From the NCBI RefSeq assembly GCF_030818485.1, contig NZ_JAUTAJ010000004.1:1343001-1407000 (forward strand): DNA of 64,000 nt. The letters are read 5' to 3'. The DNA is from Pseudoroseomonas cervicalis. Lineage in GTDB: Bacteria; Pseudomonadota; Alphaproteobacteria; Acetobacterales; Acetobacteraceae. The notes beneath the pieces were generated by a model. The model was given only the letters and a program-made list of their open reading frames with translations, did not search any database and had not been told where the DNA came from. A program made the position numbers and the translations under genes. This document shows positions 9,161 to 17,712 of this stretch, in pieces (position 1 is the first letter of the stretch; every line of letters starts with the position of its first letter).

Positions 9161-10060
9161 ATGGCGCTGGTTCCTTTCGACGACCGCGACGGCTGGATCT
9201 GGATGGACGGGCAGATGCTTCCCTGGCGGGATGCGAAGCTGCACGTCCTGACCCACGGGCTGCATTATGCCAGCGGCGTGTTCGAGGGCGAGCGTGCCTA
9301 TGCGGGAAATATCTTCAAGCTGCGTGAGCATACCGATCGCCTGATCGCCTCCGGCCGCATCCTGGGCTTCGAGATCCCCTACACCGCCGAGGAGATCGAC
9401 GCCGCCTGCATCGCGGTGATGCAGAAGAACGGGCTGACGGATGCCTATGTGCGCCCGCTGGCCTGGCGCGGCTCGGAGATGCTGGCGGTGTCGGCGCAGC
9501 AGACCAGGATCCATCTGGCCATCGCCACCTGGGCCTGGCCGAACTTGTTCGGCGACAACCGCATGAAGGGCGTGCGGCTCGGCATGGCCCCCTGGCGGCG
9601 CCCGGCGCCCGACACGGCGCCGACCGCCTCCAAGGCCGCCGGCCTGTACATGATCGGCACCCTGTCCAAGCACGCCGCCGAGGCGCAGGGCTTCGACGAC
9701 GCGCTGATGCTGGATTTCAAGGGCGACGTGGCCGAGGCGACCGGCGCCAATGCCTTCTTCGTCTTCGATGGCGAGCTGCACACGCCGACGCCGATCTGCT
9801 TCCTGGACGGCATCACCCGCCGCACGGTGATGGGCCTGGCCAAGCAGCGCCAGATCAAGGTGGTGGAGCGCACCATCGCCGCCGAGGAGCTGGGCCGCGC
9901 CAGCGAGGTCTTCCTGGCCGGCACCGCCGCCGAGGTGACGCCGGTGCGCGCCATCGCCGGCTTCGAATACACGCCGGGCGCGATCACCGAGACGCTGCTG
10001 AAGGATTATGAGGCGCTGGTGCGGATGAGCCCGGAAGAAGTCGCCCGCCGCGCGGCCTAA
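9161..10060 (+). CDS. ilvE: Branched-chain amino-acid aminotransferase
   Basis: A fold-type IV PLP enzyme that interconverts Leu/Ile/Val and their 2-oxo acids with glutamate. 299 residues, typical for IlvE. Family landmarks: HGLHYASGVFEGERAY (residues 32-47), the PLP-binding Lys at about residue 158 in TASKAAGLYM, GFDDALMLD, and FLAGTAAEVTPVRAI, with FLDGITRR before it. Start ATG 9161 is eight bases after GGAGGA; an ATG at 9152 sits inside that ribosome site and is rejected. It is divergent from a MarR gene that may control it. Confidence 0.94.
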   Translation: MALVPFDDRDGWIWMDGQMLPWRDAKLHVLTHGLHYASGVFEGERAYAGNIFKLREHTDRLIASGRILGFEIPYTAEEIDAACIAVMQKNGLTDAYVRPLAWRGSEMLAVSAQQTRIHLAIATWAWPNLFGDNRMKGVRLGMAPWRRPAPDTAPTASKAAGLYMIGTLSKHAAEAQGFDDALMLDFKGDVAEATGANAFFVFDGELHTPTPICFLDGITRRTVMGLAKQRQIKVVERTIAAEELGRASEVFLAGTAAEVTPVRAIAGFEYTPGAITETLLKDYEALVRMSPEEVARRAA

Positions 10061-10070
10061 GAAGAGAAAG

Positions 10071-10188
10071 GGTTCTTTTTTGTAAAAAAGAACCAAAAAA
10101 CTTCTGTCAGTTGGCGTCCCGCTTCAGGCCTGAGGCGGGACGCCAAACTGGAAAAGTCTTTTTGCTTCTTTTTCTTCAGAAAAAGAAG
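10071..10188. repeat. Three-hairpin intergenic element after ilvE
   Basis: Three palindromes in 118 bases: 10071-10094 (11-bp stem GGTTCTTTTTT, GT loop, followed by six A), 10111-10146 (18-bp arms with one mismatch, core GGCGTCCCGC), and 10165-10188 (10-bp stem CTTCTTTTTC, TTCA loop). It is far more AT-rich than its surroundings. It probably ends ilvE and the convergent small gene in both directions, and it resembles repeats I recall from Roseomonas-type genomes. Confidence 0.65.
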
Positions 10189-10192
10189 ATGC

Positions 10193-10522
10193 CTATCCTA
10201 TCATCAACGCTGCCGCGACCAGCGCGACCATCACCGCGCCCGCCATCAGCAGTCCCAGCCCAACCCGGCTGCGCCCGCTCGGCCCGATGCTGTTCTTCAC
10301 GCTGGCGCCGCGCGCCAGGCCCATCGCCTCGCCGGAGGTGGTGTTCTCCAGCTGGCGGGCCAGCCGCACCTCCTCGACGCTGGGGGACATGCCGGCGGCC
10401 TCATCATCGGCGCCGAGCGGCGCCGCGGCGGGGTCGATGAAGTTCACCTTGTCGCCGGTCGAGCCGCGATTGATGTCCTGCCGCAGCAGATCGCTGTTCC
10501 CGGCCTGTCGTGCCTCGGCCAT
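10193..10522 (-). CDS. Small protein with C-terminal membrane anchor, unknown function
   Basis: 109 residues. A hydrophilic N-terminal part (SDLLRQDINRGSTGDKVNFIDPAAAPLGADDEAAG, residues ~9-43) is followed by a single hydrophobic helix at the extreme C-terminus (residues ~88-109), so it is probably a tail-anchored inner-membrane protein. A strong AGGAGG lies before the ATG. I recall similar 'GDKV..DPAAAPLG' small proteins in related genomes without an assigned role. The next gene upstream on the same strand encodes a KGG stress protein, so a stress link is possible. Confidence 0.7.
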   Translation of the reverse strand: MAEARQAGNSDLLRQDINRGSTGDKVNFIDPAAAPLGADDEAAGMSPSVEEVRLARQLENTTSGEAMGLARGASVKNSIGPSGRSRVGLGLLMAGAVMVALVAAALMIG

Positions 10523-10611
10523 GCGGCCCTCCTGACGCTGCTTCCCGGGGACCGGACAGGGCAAAGGGGGCGCATGGCCCCCTTCCCCGATTCGAACTGC
10601 CGTGATGACGG

Positions 10612-10941
10612 TCAGCTGCGCTGGTTGCCGCCACCGCCATGGCTGGCCTGGCCGCCCTTCTGGCCGGCTTCCGAGGCCCGCTGCCGGTCATTGGCGAAGT
10701 TCCCGCCGCTGGCCTGGCCGCCCTTGTGGCCGGCTTCCGAGGCACGCTGCGGGTCATTGGCGAAATTGCCGCCACTCTGCTGGCCGCCCTTGCGCCCCGC
10801 CTCGGAGGCGAGCTCGGGATCCTGCGCGAAGCTGCGCTTCTCCGACGGCACGCTCTGCCCGCCCTTGGAGGCGATGTCGTGCTGCTTCTGCGGGTCCATG
10901 GAGGCGAAGCCGCGATTGGAGGTGTTGTTCTGATTGGCCAT
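10612..10941 (-). CDS. KGG-repeat general stress protein
   Basis: A 109-residue, very hydrophilic protein with four KGG-type repeats: IASKGGQS, ASEAGRKGGQQSGGNFANDPQ, ASEAGHKGGQASGGNFANDRQ, ASEAGQKGGQAS. It belongs to the Con-10/YciG/GsiB-like stress family, intrinsically disordered proteins linked to desiccation or general stress. AAAGGAG precedes the ATG. The repeat DNA is similar enough for unit number to change by slippage. It lies alone between two promoters, 91 bases upstream of the small membrane protein. Confidence 0.88.
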   Translation of the reverse strand: MANQNNTSNRGFASMDPQKQHDIASKGGQSVPSEKRSFAQDPELASEAGRKGGQQSGGNFANDPQRASEAGHKGGQASGGNFANDRQRASEAGQKGGQASHGGGGNQRS

Positions 10942-11137
10942 GTGTCGCTCCTTTCCGTTGTGGTCAGTCGCGGGGAAGGAACCGGCCGGGGCCGGGCAAG
11001 GTTCCCGGGAAAAATCGATGGCTCCCTGAGACGCGCCGCAGGGTCGCGCCCCAGCTTCCGGCCCGCTTCCTGCCGGGGGGCGGGTTGCCCCCGGGAGGCA
11101 GGGCGCTAGGGTGCGCCAAGTTTCTGGAGGAAATGCC
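10942..11137. promoter_or_regulatory. Divergent promoter region, KGG gene / peptide-binding protein
   Basis: 196 bases without a gene. It must carry both start regions. A CTGGAGG ribosome site lies seven bases before the binding-protein ATG. No clear operator is seen. Confidence 0.4.
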
Positions 11138-12712
11138 ATGATCGCCTGGCGCCGCACCGCCAGCCTTGCCCTGTTCGCGCCGATGCTGGCCGCGGCCCCG
11201 CTGGCCGCGCAGGAGCTGCGCATCGCCACCGGCGGCTCGGTGATCTCGCTGGATCCGCATTTCTACAATGCGACGCCGAACAACGCCGTCTCGCTGCACA
11301 TCTTCGACCGGCTCGGCATGCGCGACGCGCAGAGCCGGCTGCAGCCGGCCCTCGCCCTGAGCTGGCAGCCGATCTCGGAGACGGAGTGGGAGTTCAAGCT
11401 GCGCCCGGGCGTCACCTGGCATGACGGCAAGCCCTTCACCGCCGATGACGTGGCCTTCACCATCGCCCGCACGCCGACCGTGCCGAACAGCCCGGGCGGC
11501 TTCGCCGGCTTCGTGCGCGCCGTCACCAAGGTCGAGGTGGTGGACCCGCTGACGCTGCGGGTGCAGACGCGCGGCCCCTTCCCCAATCTGCCGGCCGATC
11601 TGTCGAGCCTGGCGATCATCGCCCGCCACGCGGCGGAAGGTGCTGCGACCGAGGATTTCAACAGCGGCAAGGCGGCGATCGGCACCGGCCCCTACCGCTT
11701 CGTCAGCTACCGCGCCAATGACCGCACCGAGCTGGCGCGCAACGAGAACTGGTGGGGCGCGGCGCAGCCCTGGGCCAAGGTCAGCTACCGCTTCATCAGC
11801 AATGACGGCGCCCGCACCGCCGCGCTGCTGGCCGGCGATGTCGAGGTCATCGACCAGGTCTCGGCCACCGACCTGCCGCGGCTGCGCCGCGAATCCCGCG
11901 TGGCGCTGGCCGAGGCGCAGGGGCTGCGGCTGATCTATCTGAGCTTCGACCGCTCGCGGCGCGAGGGCGTGCCCTTCGTCACCGACCATGCCGGCCAGCC
12001 GCTGCCGCGCAACCCCTTCGACGATGCGCGGGTGCGCCGCGCGCTGAGCATCGCCATCCAGCGCGACGCGCTGGCCGAGCGGGTGATGGAAGGCACGGCG
12101 ACGCCGACCGGCCAGTGGATGCCGCCCGGCACCTTCGGCCACAGCCCGGACATCAAGCCGCCCGCCTATGAGCCGGACCGCGCCCGCGCCCTGCTGGCCG
12201 AGGCCGGCTATCCGCAGGGCTTCCGCCTGACGCTGCACAGCCCGAATGACCGCTACCCCAATGACGCCAAGACGGCGCAGGCGGTGGCGCAGATGTGGAC
12301 GCGCATCGGCGTGCAGACCCAGGTGGACGCGCTGCCCTGGGCCAGCTTCGCGCCGCGTTCCGCCCGGCAGGATTTCGCCGCCCGCCTGGCCGGCTGGGGC
12401 AGCAGCACGGCGGATGCCTCCTCGCTGCTGGTCAACATCCTCAGCACCTATGACCGGGCGCGCAGCACCGGCGCCAACAATGTCAGCCGCTACAGCAATC
12501 CCGAGCTGGACGCGCTGCGCGACCGCGCGCTGGCGACGCTCGACAATGGCCAGCGCGAGGCGATGCTGCGCCAGGCGGTGGCCATGGCGGAGGAGGACAC
12601 GGCGATCGTGCCGCTCTACATGCTGACCAATATCTGGGCCACGCGGCGCGGCGTGACCTATGAGGCGCGCATGGACGAGGCGACGCTGGCCATGTCCGCC
12701 CGGCCCGAATAA
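11138..12712 (+). CDS. Peptide/dipeptide-type ABC transporter substrate-binding protein
   Basis: 524 residues, family 5 solute-binding protein (DppA/OppA-like), exported to the periplasm. A Sec signal peptide covers residues 1-~24 (ends PLAAQE). The family markers are LDPHFYNATPNNAVSLHIFDRL, WEFKLRPGVTWHDGKPFTADDVAFT and IGTGPYRFVSY. The ligand could be peptides, nickel-like chelates or other small molecules. No permease or ATPase genes adjoin it, so it must work with a transporter encoded elsewhere. The ATG was chosen for the GGAGG site and the signal peptide. Confidence 0.9.
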   Translation: MIAWRRTASLALFAPMLAAAPLAAQELRIATGGSVISLDPHFYNATPNNAVSLHIFDRLGMRDAQSRLQPALALSWQPISETEWEFKLRPGVTWHDGKPFTADDVAFTIARTPTVPNSPGGFAGFVRAVTKVEVVDPLTLRVQTRGPFPNLPADLSSLAIIARHAAEGAATEDFNSGKAAIGTGPYRFVSYRANDRTELARNENWWGAAQPWAKVSYRFISNDGARTAALLAGDVEVIDQVSATDLPRLRRESRVALAEAQGLRLIYLSFDRSRREGVPFVTDHAGQPLPRNPFDDARVRRALSIAIQRDALAERVMEGTATPTGQWMPPGTFGHSPDIKPPAYEPDRARALLAEAGYPQGFRLTLHSPNDRYPNDAKTAQAVAQMWTRIGVQTQVDALPWASFAPRSARQDFAARLAGWGSSTADASSLLVNILSTYDRARSTGANNVSRYSNPELDALRDRALATLDNGQREAMLRQAVAMAEEDTAIVPLYMLTNIWATRRGVTYEARMDEATLAMSARPE

Positions 12713-12837
12713 GGCCGCGCACCCCGCCCCGCCGGCGGCCTCCGGAGAGTCCGGTGCGCCACCCGGGCGGGGCGGTTTTGCGCCGGCGCGCGGCTGGCGG
12801 CACTATGGCCGAAACCGATCCCGGGAAGGACCGCCGC

Positions 12838-14121
12838 ATGAGCTGGACCGACGACACCGCCCGCGCCGCGCTGCGCCGTATCTTCGACGCGGCGATCCGC
12901 GCCGCCGATCCGCGCGCCATGCTGGCCGGGCACCTGCCGGAGCGGCCGAAGGGCCGCGTCGTCGTGGTGGGCGGCGGCAAATCGGCGGCGGTGATGGCGG
13001 CGGCAGTGGAGGCCGCCTGGGGCGATCTGCCGCTCTCCGGCCTGGTGGTCTGCCCCTATGGCCATGCGGTGGAGACGCGGCAGGTCGAGGTGGTCGAGGC
13101 CTCCCACCCCGTGCCCGACGCCGCCGGCGAGGGCGCCGCGCGCCGCATGCTGCAGGCGGTGCAGGGGCTGTCCGAGGACGACCTCGTGCTGGCGCTGATC
13201 TCGGGCGGCGGCTCGGCGCTGATGGCGCTGCCGGCGCCGGGGCTGACGCTGGCGCAGAAGCAGGCGGTGAACCGCGCCCTGCTCGCCTCCGGCGCCACCA
13301 TCCAGGAGATGAACTGCGTGCGCCGGCATCTCTCCGCCATCAAGGGCGGGCGGCTGGCGGCGGCGGCGCATCCGGCGCGGGTGGTGACGCTGGCGATTTC
13401 CGATGTGCCGGGGGATGAGCCGATCGTCATCGCCTCCGGCCCCACCGTGCCGGACCCGTCCAGCTTCGCCGAGGCGCGCGCCATCGTCGCGCATTACGGC
13501 ATCGACCTGCCGCCCGAGGTGGCGGCGCATCTGCAGGCCGCGGCGGAGGAGACGCCCAAGCCCGGCGATCCGCGCCTGGCCCGCGCCGAGTTCCGCATGA
13601 TCGCGACGCCGCGCATGGCGCTGCAGGCCGCCGCTGCCGAGGCGCGCAGCCTCGGGCTGACCCCGCTGATCCTGGGCGATGCGCTGGAGGGCGAGGCGGC
13701 GGTGCTGGGCACGGCGCTGGCCGGCATCGCCCGCAGCGCCGCGGCGCATGGCGACCCGGTGCGGGCGCCGGCCCTGCTGCTCTCGGGCGGCGAGACCACG
13801 GTGACCATCCGCCAGGGCAGCAAACCCGGCCGTGGCGGGCGCAACAGCGAATGCCTGCTGGGCTTCGCCCTGGCCGCCGCCGGGCATTCCTCCCTGTGGG
13901 CGCTGATGGGGGACACGGACGGGATCGACGGGTCGGAAGCCATCGCCGGCGCCATCGCCACGCCGGACACGCTGGCCCGCGCGGGCGGCCTCGGCCTCGA
14001 TCCCCGGGCCATGCTGGCGGGGCATGACAGCCACAGCCTGTTCGAGCGGCTCGGCGATACCGTGATCACCGGCCCGACTTTGACCAATGTGAACGATTTC
14101 CGGGCCATATTGATCGCCTGA
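12838..14121 (+). CDS. ttuD: Glycerate 2-kinase (TtuD/GckA, MOFRL family)
   Basis: Phosphorylates D-glycerate to 2-phosphoglycerate in the cytosol; older annotations call it hydroxypyruvate reductase. 427 residues, normal length. The N-terminal DUF4147 domain shows VVVVGGGKSAAVMA and LISGGGSALMALPAPGLTL. The C-terminal MOFRL part shows LLSGGETTVT, GRGGRNSE and GDTDGIDGSEAIAGAI. GGGAAGGA precedes the ATG by seven bases. The pyk gene follows 193 bases downstream, an arrangement like the ttuD-ttuE pair for glycerate use. Confidence 0.93.
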   Translation: MSWTDDTARAALRRIFDAAIRAADPRAMLAGHLPERPKGRVVVVGGGKSAAVMAAAVEAAWGDLPLSGLVVCPYGHAVETRQVEVVEASHPVPDAAGEGAARRMLQAVQGLSEDDLVLALISGGGSALMALPAPGLTLAQKQAVNRALLASGATIQEMNCVRRHLSAIKGGRLAAAAHPARVVTLAISDVPGDEPIVIASGPTVPDPSSFAEARAIVAHYGIDLPPEVAAHLQAAAEETPKPGDPRLARAEFRMIATPRMALQAAAAEARSLGLTPLILGDALEGEAAVLGTALAGIARSAAAHGDPVRAPALLLSGGETTVTIRQGSKPGRGGRNSECLLGFALAAAGHSSLWALMGDTDGIDGSEAIAGAIATPDTLARAGGLGLDPRAMLAGHDSHSLFERLGDTVITGPTLTNVNDFRAILIA

Positions 14122-14314
14122 GCCGATGGCTTAACTGTGGCCTGCATGCGGGCTACAGGCCCGTCCGCAGTCTCGTCGCGGGCCGTCCTGGCCCGCCCCC
14201 CCGGCCGCCGGCCGCCCTGCCCCGCCCGCCCCGCACCCGCGCGGGCCCGGCGCGGCGGGGCCGGGCGGCGCCACGAAGCGGGCCGCAAGGCCCGCGCAGC
14301 GTAAGGAAAACACC

Positions 14315-15748
14315 TTGGCCCCGCGCATCCCCCTCCGTCGCCGCCGCCGCACCAAGATCGTCGCGACGCTTGGCCCCGCCAGTTCCACGCCGGAGGTGAT
14401 CGAGCGGCTGTATCGCGGCGGGGCGGATGTGTTCCGCCTGAATTTCAGCCATGGCAGCCATGAGGACCATGCCGCGCGCATCCGCATGATCCGCGAGCTG
14501 GAGAAGAAGGTCGGCCGCCCGATCGGCATCCTGGCCGATGTGCAGGGCCCGAAGCTGCGCGTCGGCCGTTTCCAGGGCGGGCGGGTGCAGCTGCAGGCCG
14601 GGCAGCGCTTCCGCCTCGACCTCAGCGCGACGCCGGGCGATGTGCGGCGCGTGCAGCTGCCGCATCCGGAGATCATCGAGGCGGCGCGCATCGGCACCTC
14701 GCTGCTGCTCGACGATGGCAAGCTGCGGCTGCGCGTGGTGCACAAGCGCGACGACCATCTGGAGACCGAGATCCTGGTGGGCGGCCCGCTGTCGGACCGC
14801 AAGGGCGTCAATGTCCCCGACGTGGCGCTGCCGATCCCGGCGCTGACCGAGAAGGACCGCGCCGATCTCGATTTCGTCCTGCCGCTCGGCATCGAATATA
14901 TCGGCCTGTCCTTCGTGCAGCGCCCCGAGGATGTGGCCGAGGCCAAGGCCATCGCCGATGGCCGCGCCTGGGTCATGGTGAAGATGGAGAAGCCGCAGGC
15001 GGTCGAGAATCTGGAAGGCATCCTCGACCTCACCGATTGCGTCATGGTGGCGCGCGGCGATCTCGGCGTGGAATGCGCGCCGGAGGAAGTGCCGCTGATC
15101 CAGAAGCGCATCGTGCGCGAGGCGCGCGCGCGCGGCCTGCCGGTGGTCGTCGCCACCCAGATGCTGGAGAGCATGATCACCGCCCCCGCGCCCACCCGCG
15201 CCGAGGCTTCCGACGTCGCGACGGCGGTGTTCGACGGGGCCGATGCGGTGATGCTCTCGGCCGAGAGCGCCGCCGGGCAATACCCGTTCGAGGCGGTGAA
15301 CATGATGGACCGCATCCTCTACCGGGTGGAGCAGGATGGTGGCTGGCGGCAGATCACCGATGCCGCGCGCCCGGCGCCGGAGAAGAACTCGGCCGGCGCC
15401 ATCGCCGCCGCCGCCCGCCAGGTGGCCGAGACGATCGAGGCCGAGGCGATCGCGACCTTCACCTCCACCGGCTCCACCACGCTGCGCGTGGCGCGCGAGC
15501 GGCCGGCCAGCCCGATCCTGGGCCTGACCAGCAGCGAGGCCACGGCGCGCCGCATGGCGGTGGTCTGGGGCGTGCACTCCCTGGTCTCGGCCGAGCCGCA
15601 TTCGATGACCGACATGGTCGCCAAGGCGGTGCGCGCGACGCAGGCGGAGGGCTTCGCCCAGGCCGGCGACGAGATCGTCGTCACCGCCGGCGTGCCCTTC
15701 GGCACGCCGGGCACCACCAACGCGCTGCGCGTCGCCGCGGTGAAGTGA
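14315..15748 (+). CDS. pyk: Pyruvate kinase
   Basis: Converts phosphoenolpyruvate and ADP to pyruvate and ATP. 477 residues. Landmarks: TKIVATLGPASS near the start, NFSHGSHEDH, the active-site block VMVKMEKPQAVENL, then VMVARGDLGVE and VVVATQMLESM, and the C-terminal allosteric-type domain ending in GTTNALRVAAVK. The start is TTG, preceded by TAAGGAAAA; no in-frame ATG exists before the conserved region. With ttuD it completes a glycerate to 2-phosphoglycerate to PEP to pyruvate route (enolase elsewhere). Confidence 0.95.
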   Translation: MAPRIPLRRRRRTKIVATLGPASSTPEVIERLYRGGADVFRLNFSHGSHEDHAARIRMIRELEKKVGRPIGILADVQGPKLRVGRFQGGRVQLQAGQRFRLDLSATPGDVRRVQLPHPEIIEAARIGTSLLLDDGKLRLRVVHKRDDHLETEILVGGPLSDRKGVNVPDVALPIPALTEKDRADLDFVLPLGIEYIGLSFVQRPEDVAEAKAIADGRAWVMVKMEKPQAVENLEGILDLTDCVMVARGDLGVECAPEEVPLIQKRIVREARARGLPVVVATQMLESMITAPAPTRAEASDVATAVFDGADAVMLSAESAAGQYPFEAVNMMDRILYRVEQDGGWRQITDAARPAPEKNSAGAIAAAARQVAETIEAEAIATFTSTGSTTLRVARERPASPILGLTSSEATARRMAVVWGVHSLVSAEPHSMTDMVAKAVRATQAEGFAQAGDEIVVTAGVPFGTPGTTNALRVAAVK

Positions 15749-15754
15749 GGCCGG

Positions 15755-15790
15755 CCGCCGGGCGGGTCCTGCCCGCCCGGCGGTTTTCTT
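15755..15790 (+). terminator. Intrinsic terminator after pyk
   Basis: A perfect 12-bp stem (CCGCCGGGCGGG with its complement), 5-base loop, then TTTTCTTT. It also separates pyk from the convergent ada gene. Confidence 0.85.
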
Positions 15791-15818
15791 TCAGTCGTCG
15801 CCGCTCAGTCGTCGCCGC
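15791..15818. repeat. 14-bp tandem duplication at the ada stop codon
   Basis: TCAGTCGTCGCCGC occurs twice in direct succession. The right copy holds the ada stop codon and last codons; the left copy lies just beyond it. Confidence 0.8.
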
Positions 15819-16857
15819 CCTGCGCGGCCCGCTCGCGCGCCAGCAGCGCGCGCTTGCGCTCGATGCCCCAGCGATAGCCGGTCAGCGCCCCGTCGCGCGC
15901 CACCACACGATGGCAGGGCACCGCCATCGCCACCGGATTGGCGGCGCAGGCCGAGGCCACGGCGCGCACCGCGCGCGGCATGCCAAGCCGCTCGGCCAGG
16001 CCGGAATAGGTCGTGGTCTCGCCGGGCGGGATCTGCATCAGCGCCTGCCAGACGCGGTGCTGGAACGCCGTGCCGCGCAGGTCCAGCGGCAGGGCCAGCG
16101 CCGCGCGCGGCTCCTCGATGAAGCCGATGAGGGTGGCGAGCGCGTCGCGCATCGCCTCTCCGCCGGGCTCCAGCCGCGCCTGCGGGAAGCGCAGGCGCAG
16201 CTCGCCCAGCAGCGTCGCCTCATCCGGGCCGAAGCCGATGCGGCAGATGCCGGCATCGGTCGCCGCCACCTGCAACAGGCCGAGCGGCGTCGCCGCGCAG
16301 GCATGGCGGATGGTCTCCCCCGCGCCGCCGCGCCGCGCGGCGCCGGGGCTCATGCCCAGGATCCGGCCCGGCTTCTCATAGACCCGGCTCTCGCTGCCGA
16401 AGCCGGCGCCGGCCACCGCCTCGGCCACCCGCTCCCCGGCGGCGAGCGCCGCCTGGAGTCGCCGCGCCTTCACCGCATCGGCATAGGCGCGCGGGGTCAG
16501 GCCGGTGATCTCGCGGAACAGCCGCAGGAAATGGTGCTTCGCATAGCCCGCGCGCTCGGCCAGCGCGGCCAGCGGCGGCATGGTCTCGGCCGCGTCGATC
16601 ATGGCGCAGGCGGCGCGCACCGCCTCGGCCTGCAGGCTGGCGCGCTCGCCGCGCGGGTCGCAGCGGCGGCAGGGGCGGAAGCCGGCGGCCTCGGCCGCGC
16701 CGCGATCGGCGAAGAAGCGGACATTCCTGCGCAGCGGCAGGCGCGAGGGGCAGCCAAAGCGGCAATAGACGCCCTGCGTCACCACCGCATAGAGCAGGTC
16801 CTCGCGCGTCTCGCGGCGCTGCAGGGCGGTCCAGAGGAGATCATCATCGGGGCTCAT
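15805..16857 (-). CDS. ada: Ada: methylphosphotriester sensor and O6-methylguanine-DNA methyltransferase
   Basis: Repairs alkylated DNA and acts as a transcription activator of the adaptive response. 350 residues in the classic three-part order: an N-terminal zinc/methyl-acceptor domain with its four Cys (VYCRFGC and PCRRCDP), an AraC-type helix-turn-helix (residues ~90-170), and an Ogt domain with the active-site Cys in MAVPCHRVVARDG. All key cysteines are present. The start ATG at 16857 places the first domain at its usual distance. No alkylation gene partner (alkB, alkA) adjoins it. Confidence 0.95.
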   Translation of the reverse strand: MSPDDDLLWTALQRRETREDLLYAVVTQGVYCRFGCPSRLPLRRNVRFFADRGAAEAAGFRPCRRCDPRGERASLQAEAVRAACAMIDAAETMPPLAALAERAGYAKHHFLRLFREITGLTPRAYADAVKARRLQAALAAGERVAEAVAGAGFGSESRVYEKPGRILGMSPGAARRGGAGETIRHACAATPLGLLQVAATDAGICRIGFGPDEATLLGELRLRFPQARLEPGGEAMRDALATLIGFIEEPRAALALPLDLRGTAFQHRVWQALMQIPPGETTTYSGLAERLGMPRAVRAVASACAANPVAMAVPCHRVVARDGALTGYRWGIERKRALLARERAAQGGDD

Positions 16858-16957
16858 GCGGCGATCCTGCCACGGCGGCGGCCGGCGCACCCTCCGCCGC
16901 GTGCGGCGGCATGGCGCGGCCGCGGCTCAGGCATGCCCCGGCCCCGCCTTGGCGGGC

Positions 16958-17533
16958 TCAGGCATCCTCGCCGGTGACCTTGGCGGTCAGCCGGCGCAGC
17001 CGCTCGGCGCCGCCCTCCATGCGCGGATGGATGCTCATCGCCTCCTCCATCGAGCGCAGCGCCGCCGCATTGTCGCCGAGCTGCTCCTGATAGGTCGAGA
17101 GCAGGGCGAGCGCCTGGAAATGCCGCGGCTCCAGCACCAGCACCTGGCGCAGGTCGCGCAGCGCCGCCTGCACATCGCCGGTGGCGGCCAGGGCCTGGGC
17201 GCGCAGCAGCCAGGATTCGGCATGGCCCGGCTGCAGCGTCAGCGCGGCGTCGAAATCCTCCACCGCATCGGCCGGCGCCTCGCTCTGCAGGTTGCGCAGG
17301 CCGCGGCGCAGCAACAGCGTCACCGCGGGCGAGGCGCCCTGCGCCCAGAGGCTGCGGATTCGCGCCTCCAGCGCCTGCGCCGCCACCTCATCCGGCGCGG
17401 CGGGCAGCGCGTCGAGCAGCCGGTTGGCCTCGGCGCGGCGGGCTTCGGCGGTGGCGGGCGGCCGGCCCTGCGCCAGCGGCGCGGAGAGCGGCAGGAGGGG
17501 CAGCAGCAGCAGGGCGAACAGGGCGCGGCGCAT
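16958..17533 (-). CDS. Exported tetratricopeptide-repeat protein
   Basis: 191 residues. A signal peptide (LFALLLLPLLPLSAPLAQG, residues 4-22) is followed by about three TPR units (for instance AVEDFDAALTLQPGHAESWLLRAQALAATGD and ALRDLRQVLVLEPRHFQALALLSTYQEQLGDNAAAL). It is likely a periplasmic scaffold of unknown partner. It is a single gene between ada and the divergent FAD oxidoreductase. Confidence 0.85.
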   Translation of the reverse strand: MRRALFALLLLPLLPLSAPLAQGRPPATAEARRAEANRLLDALPAAPDEVAAQALEARIRSLWAQGASPAVTLLLRRGLRNLQSEAPADAVEDFDAALTLQPGHAESWLLRAQALAATGDVQAALRDLRQVLVLEPRHFQALALLSTYQEQLGDNAAALRSMEEAMSIHPRMEGGAERLRRLTAKVTGEDA

Positions 17534-17712
17534 GACAGGGAGCTTGGCGCCCCCGGCCTTGCGATCAAGCGAAAACGCCCCCGCCCCGGCAAAATTGCGC
17601 GCCGCCCCGCGCCAGGGCGGCGCTGTCAGGAAGGCGTGAGCGGCGGCGCCGCAAGGCCGCGCCGGCAGCGCAACGGCTTGGCAATACCCCCCTCTCCCGG
17701 CAGTCTGCCGCC

